A stretch of DNA of 46,703 nucleotides, taken from contig JBKPNX010000139.1 in NCBI GenBank assembly GCA_046732855.1, forward strand, positions 1-46,703, given 5' to 3'. The stretch's first letter is position 1, and every line of letters begins with the position of its first letter. A program made the translations under genes and the position numbers. The notes beneath the pieces were generated by a model. That model saw nothing but the letters and a program-made list of their open reading frames with translations. It had not been told where the DNA came from and ran no database searches. This document shows positions 16,298-23,046 of this stretch, piece after piece. Source of the stretch: JBKPNX01 sp046732855. GTDB lineage: Bacteria > Pseudomonadota > Alphaproteobacteria > Geminicoccales > Geminicoccaceae.

Positions 16298-17246
16298 GGT
16301 CGTCTCCGCTTGGGCCCGGGCCGTCTCGCGCTGGCGGCAGGCCGTCTCGTTGAGAGCCGGGTAGCGGGCGTTTCAGGCTAGTGGTCGAGGTCGTCTCGCC
16401 TGGGAGCGGGTCGCCTCGCTTGGGGGGCGGGACGCCGCGCTTGGGGCCGGTCGTGTCGCTTGGGACCGGACCGCTTGCGGCAGATCGTCTCTTTTAGGGC
16501 CGGGTAGCGGGCGTGTCAGGCTAGTGGTCGAGTCGTCTCGCCTGGGGGGTCGCCTCGTTTGGGGCCGGTCGTGTCGCTTGGAACCGGGCCGTCTCGCGCT
16601 TGCGGCAGATCGTCTCGCTTGGGGCCGGGTAGCGGCCGTCTCAGGCTAGTGGTCGAGGTCGTCTCGCCTGGGGCTGGGTTGCCTCGCTTGGGGCCGGTCG
16701 TGTCGCTTGGGACCGGGCCGTCTCGCGCTTGACGGAATCATCTCGCGCTTGGGGCCGGGTCGCCTCGCTTGGGGCCGGGCCGTCTCGCGCTGGCGGCAGA
16801 TCGTCTCGCTCAAGGGCCGAGCGTCTCATGCGTAGGCCGGACCGTCTCGCCTGGGGGCAGGTCGTCTCGCTTGGGCCCGGGGAGCGGGCGTCTCAGGCTA
16901 ATGGTCGAGGTCGCCTCGCCTGGGGCTGGGTTGCCTCGCTTTGGGGCCGGTCGTGTTGCTTGCGATCGGGCCGTCTCGCGCTGGCGGCAGATCCTCTCGC
17001 TCAAGGGCCGAGCGTCTCATGCGTGGGCCGGGCCGTCGCACGCTTGACGGAATCATCTCGCGCTTGCGGCCGGGTCGCCTCGCCTGGAGCCGGGCCGTCC
17101 CGCGCTGGCGGCAGATCGTCTCGCTTCGCGGCCGCGTGGTGGTCGTCTCAGGCTTGGTCGAGGTCGTCTCCTTGCCGCCGGACCGTCTCCTGCCGGGGCC
17201 CGGGTCATCTCGCGCTCGTGGTCGGGTCGCTTGGCTCGCGGTCGTC
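16298..17246. repeat. ~950-bp nested tandem repeat array (family 2, CGTCTC-rich)
   Basis: Dozens of degenerate ~18-22-bp units related to GCTTGGGGCCGGGYCGTCTC, repeatedly containing CGTCTCGC. Units are organised into larger repeats: the marker TCAGGCT recurs at 16373, 16516, 16641, 16893 and 17148, spacings of 143, 125, 252 and 255 bp, i.e. about one or two times ~126 bp. Further blocks (CAAGGGCCGAGCGTCTCATG at ~16811 and ~17002; GACGGAATCATCTCGCGCTT at ~16733 and ~17045) recur at ~190 and ~310 bp. The last unit runs into the stop codon of the minus-strand amidohydrolase gene. Long frames across it are by-products of composition. Confidence 0.88.
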
Positions 17247-18086
17247 TCAGAAGCCGTACAGCGCGGCAGGGTTGTCGACCAGAATGCGCCGGCGCACGTC
17301 TTCCTCCGGCGCCCACTCGATCAGGAGATCGAGCAGCAGCGCCTCGTCGCGCACCTGCGGGTCGGTATGGCCGGGGTGCGGCCAGTTCGACGCCCATAGC
17401 ATGCGCTCGGGCGCGGCGCGCACCAGCGCCATGGCGAGCGCGCTCACGTCCTCGTACGCCGCGGGCCCGGAGCGCGAACTCTCGTACGGCGCCGACAGCT
17501 TCACCCAGGTCCGCCCGGTCTCCAGCAGGCCGAGCAGGCAGGCGAAGGCCGGGTGGTCCAGCGGCACCGGCTCCATGAAGCGGCCGACGTGGTCGATCAC
17601 CAGTTGGCCGGGCAGGCGGCGTAGCAACGCCTGGCGCTCGGGCAGCTCGCGCCCGTTGCACTGCAACTGAACATGCCAGCCGAACGGGTGCACGCGCGCC
17701 GCCATCAGCTCGAGGATGTGCCACGGCAGGACGCCGCCCCTGAGCATATGAAAGCGGATCCCGCGCGCCCCGGCCGCGGTCAGGCGCTCGAGCTCCGCAT
17801 CGCTCACCGACTGCTCGACGACGACGACCGCGCGCGCGGCATCCCCGAGTTCGGCGACCGCGTCCATGGTGCAGCGATTGTCGATGCCGTAGGCGGACGG
17901 CTGGACCACCACGACGCGCTCCAGCCCGAGGCGCTGCTGCACCTCGCGGTAGTCGGAAACGCGCGCCGGCGGCGGCAGGAACGCCGCGGTCGGCGCCACC
18001 GGATAGCGCTCCGCCGTGTCGTAGAAGTGGATGTGCGTGTCGGTGGCGCCCGCAGGCGTCTCGAGCCTCGGCCGATCCTGCATCAT
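17247..18086 (-). CDS. Amidohydrolase-2 family (lactonase-like) hydrolase
   Basis: TIM-barrel protein of 279 residues in the amidohydrolase superfamily group that includes 2-pyrone-4,6-dicarboxylate lactonase and D-galactarolactone isomerase. Visible elements are DTHIHFYD (HxH metal or substrate pair), VVVQPSAYG, GIRFHMLRGG, VIDHVGRF, WVKLSAPYE and LWASNWPHPG near the C-terminus. The last motif often reads xDWPH in the family; here Asn replaces Asp, which I also associate with some members. AGGAGAGG precedes the tandem ATGs at 18086 and 18083. Its stop codon lies inside the end of the family 2 repeat array. The natural substrate cannot be assigned; a sugar-acid lactone is possible. Confidence 0.85.
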   Translation of the reverse strand: MMQDRPRLETPAGATDTHIHFYDTAERYPVAPTAAFLPPPARVSDYREVQQRLGLERVVVVQPSAYGIDNRCTMDAVAELGDAARAVVVVEQSVSDAELERLTAAGARGIRFHMLRGGVLPWHILELMAARVHPFGWHVQLQCNGRELPERQALLRRLPGQLVIDHVGRFMEPVPLDHPAFACLLGLLETGRTWVKLSAPYESSRSGPAAYEDVSALAMALVRAAPERMLWASNWPHPGHTDPQVRDEALLLDLLIEWAPEEDVRRRILVDNPAALYGF

Positions 18087-18987
18087 GGCGATCCTCTCCT
18101 CAGCGCCGACTCACCAGGACCGGTCGCCGGCGTTCGTGCGCACGCCCGCGCGCCTGGCCGCCGCCGCACGATGCCGGCCCTGGCGCGGACCTTCCCGACC
18201 CACCGCGGCGCTCCGGACCATCGTTCCCGACCACCGGGGCGCTCCAGACCATCGTCCTGACCATCGTTCCTGCCTCACCGGGCGTCCAGACCATCGTTCC
18301 TGACCACCGAACGTTTCCAGACCATCGTTCCCGACCACCGGGCGTCCAGACCGATCCTGATGGCATGGCCGCAGTGATCCGCGGCTGCGCCGGCCCCGCA
18401 TCAGCATTGCCCGGCCGCGCGCCGTGCCAGCGGCATCCACCGGCGCGAAGCGAGCTCGGCGCATCGGCACCAGCATTAACTGATCAGGACCACTTTCTGC
18501 GAGCTTTCTGCATTCGACGGGTCCATGCGAACGTGGGAATCCGTCCGCCGCGCGAGCGCATCGGTGGCGCGAACTGCCAGGATCGCGGGGACCGTCGAAG
18601 CCAGGCAGCCTGGGCGCCCATGTCGACCGAACTTCAATCCGACACTCATGGACCTGATTCCGGGCATCGACAGAGTAGCGTGCCCAGGGCGGATGGCCGT
18701 CGGACCCGCCGCCAAAGCGAATCACCCGCAAGACAAGCGAATCAACTGACGTTCCGACCGAGAGGGGCCGTCGAGCGCCGGTCTGGCCCGCGAGGCGCGA
18801 CTGCTGCACGCAAACCGACATGCTGCGGTGCACGAGCATCAGCCGCGCCGGAAGGGCAAGGCGCGTGGCGGGCAGCCAAAGACATGCGGAGCAATTGACG
18901 TTTGGACCGAGATGGGTCGTCGAGCGCCGCTCTGGCCCGCGAGGCGCGACTGCTGCACGCCAGCCGCCATGCTGCCCTAGGCGAGCA
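18087..18987. other. 901-bp repeat-rich intergenic region
   Basis: No credible gene. It contains a ~30-bp tandem array (18187-18360), then about 380 bp of unassigned sequence with locally lower G+C, and a segment (18747-18870) duplicated from the 3' end of the following dehydrogenase gene. Overlapping open frames on both strands lack domains and ribosome-binding sites. Confidence 0.6.
18187..18360. repeat. Tandem array of ~30-bp units (family 3)
   Basis: About five contiguous copies of a 29-31-bp unit built from ACCATCGTTCCCGACCACCG followed by GGCGTCCAG, plus shorter partial copies (a 12-bp one at ~18248 and fragments at each end). Units abut directly with no spacers, so this is a minisatellite-like array and not CRISPR. 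It lies between the starts of the amidohydrolase gene and the dehydrogenase 3' end. Unrelated in sequence to the two families beside parA. Confidence 0.88.
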
Positions 18988-19015
18988 TCAGCGCCGGAGG
19001 CGGGCAACGCGCGTG
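18747..19015. repeat. Imperfect direct duplication, 149-bp period, covering the 3' end of the dehydrogenase gene
   Basis: Copy 1 (18747 to ~18870) and copy 2 (18896 to ~19015) both begin TGACGTT, share the 30-bp block ending at GACTGCTGCACGC and the motif GAGCATCAG, then diverge gradually. Copy 2 extends into the last ~10 codons of the minus-strand dehydrogenase gene (stop at 18988), so copy 1 carries a degraded duplicate of that gene end and its downstream flank. Identity is roughly four-fifths by eye. Confidence 0.8.
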
Positions 19016-19980
19016 GCGTGCTCGGCGTTGACCGCGCCCGGCGGGGCGCGACCCCGGACGATTTCGGCGACCTGACGCGTGGTCTCGAGCGCCTGGTGCG
19101 CGATTGCCGGCGGCACGAGGCCCCCGATGTGCGGCGTCGCGACGACGTTGGGCAGACGGGCGAGATGCGCTGAGGGCATCTGGTCCGGCGCGCGGCCCAC
19201 GTCGATCGCGCAGCCGGCGATCCGCCCCTCGAGCAGCGCCGCCTCGAGCGCCGCTTCGTCGATCAGGTTGCCGCGCGACAGGTTGATCAGATACGCGCTT
19301 CGCTGCATCCGGCCGAGCTCCGCGCTCCCGATCAGGTTCTCGGTCTCGGCCGTGGCCACGGCGAGCACCACCACGAAGTCGGACTCGGCGAGCAGCGCGC
19401 CGAGATCGGTCTGCGTCAGCTCCGGCGCGGCCACCTCGACGTGAGGGTCGTTGATCAGCACGCGCATGCCCAGCGCCAGACCGAGCGCAGCAAGACGCCG
19501 GCCGATCTGGCCGTAGCCGATGATGCCGAGCGTGCTGCCGCGCAGCTGGCGGCCCATGCGCGCCGAGGCGCCCGCGCCCGACCGATAGGCGCTCGTGGCC
19601 GCCGTAATGCCGCGCGCCAGGTCGACCATGAAGCCGACCGCGAGCTCGGCCACCGAGTCCATGAAGCCGGCGCTCGCGCGCGTCACCAGCACGCCGTTCG
19701 CCGACGCGGCGCCGACGTCGACATTGCGGATGTCGACCGCGCAGCGGACCAAGGCGACGAGCTCGGGCAGCTGCTCGAACACCGCCGCCGGCCCCTCGGT
19801 GAGACGATCGGAGACGATGATCTGGCACCCGCCCGCCAGCTCGATCAGCTGCGGCGTGGACAGGGCCCGGCCCGTCGCGTTGAGGCGGACCTCGCCGCAG
19901 GCGCGCAGCCGGGCCAGCGCCTCGTCGCCGTAGTACAGCGCGCGGGCCTCGTCGGCGTGGGTGAGGAGTATCGTCGGCAT
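18988..19980 (-). CDS. D-isomer-specific 2-hydroxyacid dehydrogenase family protein
   Basis: NAD(P)-dependent oxidoreductase fold of 330 residues: N-terminal substrate domain, GIIGYGQIGRRLAAL dinucleotide-binding loop, LINLSRGNLIDEAAL with the catalytic arginine, and TPHIGGLVPPA with the catalytic histidine. The usual LDVFExEP segment, which supplies the catalytic glutamate, reads IDVGRAPDQMP here, so the glutamate appears to be replaced. The enzyme may therefore have a special substrate or mechanism; 3-phosphoglycerate dehydrogenase or hydroxypyruvate/glyoxylate reductase are alternatives. Start ATG at 19980 follows GGGGGGACC. It precedes the amidohydrolase on the minus strand but with a 900-bp repeat gap, so co-transcription is doubtful. 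Confidence 0.88.
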   Translation of the reverse strand: MPTILLTHADEARALYYGDEALARLRACGEVRLNATGRALSTPQLIELAGGCQIIVSDRLTEGPAAVFEQLPELVALVRCAVDIRNVDVGAASANGVLVTRASAGFMDSVAELAVGFMVDLARGITAATSAYRSGAGASARMGRQLRGSTLGIIGYGQIGRRLAALGLALGMRVLINDPHVEVAAPELTQTDLGALLAESDFVVVLAVATAETENLIGSAELGRMQRSAYLINLSRGNLIDEAALEAALLEGRIAGCAIDVGRAPDQMPSAHLARLPNVVATPHIGGLVPPAIAHQALETTRQVAEIVRGRAPPGAVNAEHATRVARLRR

Positions 19981-20223
19981 GGTCCCCCCGGTGTCGCTCC
20001 GCCGCAGGGTAGCGCCTCTGGACCCGGCGCGGCTACCCCGCAGCGCCCCGGGTCAGCCCGGCGCGGCTGGCCGCGTGTCGCGCCTGGCGCCGTCACAGCG
20101 CCCGTGAGCCGCGCCTGAGGGTTGGCAGGCACTCCAGATCGTGAAACGCTGCGGCTGAGGCGAAGTTTGGCGCAGGTCCAGGCCAACCGGCGCTCACCGA
20201 TCAAGCAATGAGGAGGAGGCTTC

Positions 20224-21495
20224 ATGTCCCGTTATTCGCGCCGCGGGTTCCTCAAGTCGTCCGCACTGACGCTTTCGGCTGCGGCGCTCGCTCGACCGAC
20301 GAAGCTCCTCGCCCAGGCGACCGGCGCGCCTGCCCCGATCTACGATCTCGTGATCAAGGGCGGCGAGGTGATCGACCCGAGCCAGAATCTGCGCGGCAAA
20401 CGCGACGTCGCGATTCGCTACGCCAAGATCGCGGCGCTCGAGCCGGAAATCCCAGGCGAGCAGGCGGCCTACGTGTTGCCGGCGGATGGCAAGCTGGTGC
20501 TGCCGGGCCTGGTCGACATGCACGTCCATGTGTTCCCCGAGGCCTCGGCGCTCGGCCTGCCGGCCGACGAGCTGGTGCCGCTCACCGCGACCACCACCTG
20601 CGTCAGCGCGGGCGATGCCGGCGGCAACAACTTCTCGGGCTTCAAGCACTGGGTGATCGACCAGAGCCGGACCCGCATCTTCGCCTTCGTGCACATCTCG
20701 AACATGGGCCTTGCCGGCTTCCCGGTGGGCGAGATGCTGAACATCGACTACGCCGGCGTGGAGCTGGCGGCCAAGACGGTCGCCGAGAATCAGGACGTCG
20801 CCATCGGGCTGAAGGTGCGCGAGAGCGAGAACGTGGTCGGCAGCAACGGTCTCGAGCCGCTCCGACGGGCGATCCAGGCGGCCGAGCTGGCGGGCACCGG
20901 CGCCCGGGTGATGTGTCACATCGGCGGCGCGCCGGGCAACCTCTCGGACCTGTTGGATCTGCTGCGCCCGGGAGACATCCTGACCCACACCTACAGCGGC
21001 GCCGGCAACAACGTCGTCCAGGACGGCAAAGTCCTGCCGGCGGCGCTCGAGGCCAAGCGGCGCGGCGTGGTGATCGACGTCGGTCACGGCGGTGGCAGCT
21101 TCGATTACACCGTGGCCGAGCCGGCGATCGATCAGGGTCTCACCCCCGATACGCTCGGCAGCGACATCCACGCGGTCAGCGCGAACACCCCGGGCATGCC
21201 GTTCATGCCGTGGCTGATGAGCAAGTTCCTGAACATGGGGTTCAGCCTCGAGGACGTGATCCGTCTCGCGACCGTCAACCCGGCCAAGGTGATCGATCGG
21301 GTCGACAAGCTCGGGACCCTGCAGAGCGGCGCGCCAGGCGACATCTCGATCCTCGAGCTGGTCGAGGAAGCCGTGACCTTCGTCGATACCAAAAAGAACG
21401 AGCGCAAGGGCGAGCGCTATCTCAAGCCGGTCACCGCGGTCGTGGCGGGAGTTCCGTTCGGCCGGCCGTTCCCCCAGCCGTTCGCCCGTCCCTAG
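20224..21495 (+). CDS. Tat-exported amidohydrolase/deacetylase-type metallohydrolase
   Basis: Protein of 423 residues beginning with a twin-arginine signal (SRRGFLKSSALTLSAAAL), so it is predicted to be exported folded. Mature part has the dihydroorotase-like amidohydrolase layout: small beta domain (YDLVIKGGEVIDP), metal pair HVH at 100-102 in LVDMHVHVFPE, a candidate carbamylated lysine in IGLKVRE, metal histidines in LTHTYSG and DVGHGGGS, and the catalytic aspartate in LGSDIHAVS. The C-terminal beta strand region is complete. AGGAGGAGG precedes the ATG. The closest group I recognise is the amidohydrolase/deacetylase family (N-acyl amino acid or related substrates); an exported form is less usual. 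Confidence 0.88.
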   Translation: MSRYSRRGFLKSSALTLSAAALARPTKLLAQATGAPAPIYDLVIKGGEVIDPSQNLRGKRDVAIRYAKIAALEPEIPGEQAAYVLPADGKLVLPGLVDMHVHVFPEASALGLPADELVPLTATTTCVSAGDAGGNNFSGFKHWVIDQSRTRIFAFVHISNMGLAGFPVGEMLNIDYAGVELAAKTVAENQDVAIGLKVRESENVVGSNGLEPLRRAIQAAELAGTGARVMCHIGGAPGNLSDLLDLLRPGDILTHTYSGAGNNVVQDGKVLPAALEAKRRGVVIDVGHGGGSFDYTVAEPAIDQGLTPDTLGSDIHAVSANTPGMPFMPWLMSKFLNMGFSLEDVIRLATVNPAKVIDRVDKLGTLQSGAPGDISILELVEEAVTFVDTKKNERKGERYLKPVTAVVAGVPFGRPFPQPFARP

Positions 21496-21594
21496 CGGCC
21501 GAAGACGACGGGTCGGGCGGCTAGGATCCGCGGGCGCTGCGGCGTCGCCTGTCTCCGCCACGGACATGGCGGAGACTAATGGCGGACGCTGCCG

Positions 21595-22230
21595 CTATCC
21601 CGGGTGACGGGTGGTCGGGGACCGGCCGCGCTGCCGGGCATGCACGACGATGCCGGCGGTCACGGCCAGGGCGGCCATGCCGATGGCCAGGTAGCCGAGG
21701 CGATGGACCCAGGGGGCGAGCGCACCGAGCCGTTCGCCGAGGGTGTAGACGCCGACGCCCCACACGCTCACCCAGAGCGCGGCGCCCACCGCGTTGTAGG
21801 CGAGAAATCGCCACCAGCTCATGCCGACGCTGCCGGCGACGATCCCGTTCAGCTGACGCAACAGCGCAAAGAAGCGCGCGACCAGCACGACCTGACCGCC
21901 ATAGCGCCGGAAGAACGTCTCGACCCGAGCGAGGCGGCTCTCGGTGATTCCGATGCGGGCGCCGTGGCGGACGATCAGGCGCCGGCCGCCGAAGTGCCCG
22001 ATGGCAAAGCCGATGTTGTCGCCGATCACCGCGGCGAGCCAGGCACAGGCCAACAGCGGGAACAGATGCAGCTCGCCCTCGGCCGCGAGGGCCGCGCCGG
22101 CGATCAGCATGGCCTCGCCGGGCAAAGGCAGGCCGAACGATTCGAGCAGCAGGACGCCGAATACCGCGGCGTAGCCATAGCGGTCCAGATAAGGCGCAGC
22201 CAGGCCGATCGCGTCGTGCAGCTCGCTCAA
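21595..22230 (-). CDS. DedA-family membrane protein
   Basis: Integral membrane protein of 211 residues with the SNARE-associated/DedA domain: FGVLLLESFGLPLPGEAML, AAVIGDNIGFAIGHFGG, and FARFFALLRQLNGIVAGSVG with the conserved arginine-containing re-entrant motif, followed by two C-terminal hydrophobic helices. DedA proteins act in lipid carrier and phospholipid recycling across the inner membrane. The frame opens with TTG at 22230 (no ATG or GTG nearby), preceded by GGCGGG. It is the last gene of a minus-strand run after the enoyl-CoA hydratase (39-nt gap). Confidence 0.9.
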   Translation of the reverse strand: MSELHDAIGLAAPYLDRYGYAAVFGVLLLESFGLPLPGEAMLIAGAALAAEGELHLFPLLACAWLAAVIGDNIGFAIGHFGGRRLIVRHGARIGITESRLARVETFFRRYGGQVVLVARFFALLRQLNGIVAGSVGMSWWRFLAYNAVGAALWVSVWGVGVYTLGERLGALAPWVHRLGYLAIGMAALAVTAGIVVHARQRGRSPTTRHPG

Positions 22231-22269
22231 TGGACCCGCCAGGAGGTCGATCGGGTGCGCCAGGCGCGC

Positions 22270-23046
22270 TCAGCGCCCGTGGTAGCGCGGCGCGCGGCGC
22301 TCCAGGAACGACGCGCGGCCCTCCCGGGCATCCTCGGTCGCGCCGCACACCGCCCCGGCGTGGCTCTCGAGGGTCGCCGCGGGCGTGTCCGGCAAGGCCG
22401 CATCGACCAGGCGCTTGGCGGCCTGGACCGAGAGCGGCGCATTGGCGGCGATCTGCGCCGCCAGCTCGCGGGCGCGGGCGAACAGGGCGTCCGCCGCGAC
22501 CACCTCGCTGACCAGGCCCCAGGCCTCGGCTCTGGCCGCGTCGATCGGCTGGCCCGTGAGGATCATCTGCTTGGCCCGCCCGGCCCCGATCAGCCGCGGC
22601 AGGCGCTGGGTGCCGCCCCAACCGGGCAGCGCCGCGATCGTCACCTCGGGCAGGCCGAGCCGCGCCTCCGCGCTCGCGATCCGGATGTCGGCGCACAGCG
22701 CCAGCTCCAGCCCGCCGCCGAACGCGATGCCATTGAGCGCGGCGATCACCGGCGGAGCCAGCGCCGCGAGGCGGTCGAACAGGGCATGGCCGCGCAGGCC
22801 CCAGCTGCGGCCGAACTCGAGTGGCGCGAGCGCCGTCCACTCCTTGATGTCCGCGCCGGCGCTGAACGCGCGCCCCGCACCGGTCAGGATCACCGCGCGC
22901 ACCGCACGGTCCCGCTCGATCGCTGCGAGCGCCTCGCCCAGCGCATCGAGCATCGCGCCATCGATCGCGTTCAGCTTGTCCGGGCGGTTCAGGGTGAGCG
23001 TGAGGGTCGTCCCGGCGCGCTCGATCAGAATGCGGGCATCGCTCAC
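22270..23046 (-). CDS. Enoyl-CoA hydratase/isomerase family protein
   Basis: Crotonase-fold protein of 258 residues. Oxyanion-hole segments are AFSAGADIKEW and LNGIAFGGGLELAL; both hydratase glutamates appear present (GGGLELAL and LGLPEV), followed by PGWGGTQRLPRLIG. This supports true hydratase chemistry (trans-2-enoyl-CoA to 3-hydroxyacyl-CoA). It starts with GTG, which overlaps the TGA stop of the CoA-transferase gene by 4 nt, so the two are translationally coupled. Together they suggest activation and beta-oxidation-like breakdown of an organic acid; the acid is not known. Confidence 0.93.
   Translation of the reverse strand: MSDARILIERAGTTLTLTLNRPDKLNAIDGAMLDALGEALAAIERDRAVRAVILTGAGRAFSAGADIKEWTALAPLEFGRSWGLRGHALFDRLAALAPPVIAALNGIAFGGGLELALCADIRIASAEARLGLPEVTIAALPGWGGTQRLPRLIGAGRAKQMILTGQPIDAARAEAWGLVSEVVAADALFARARELAAQIAANAPLSVQAAKRLVDAALPDTPAATLESHAGAVCGATEDAREGRASFLERRAPRYHGR

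Noticed and set aside
16729..17670. Plus-strand frame across the repeat array with a repetitive Arg/Ser/Gly-rich translation
   Set aside because: The DNA units are not multiples of three and shift frame continually, there is no ribosome-binding site, and the frame continues into antisense of the amidohydrolase gene.
18187..18360. Possible CRISPR array (regular ~30-bp repeats)
   Set aside because: Units abut with no unique spacers, lengths vary, and no cas genes are in the window.
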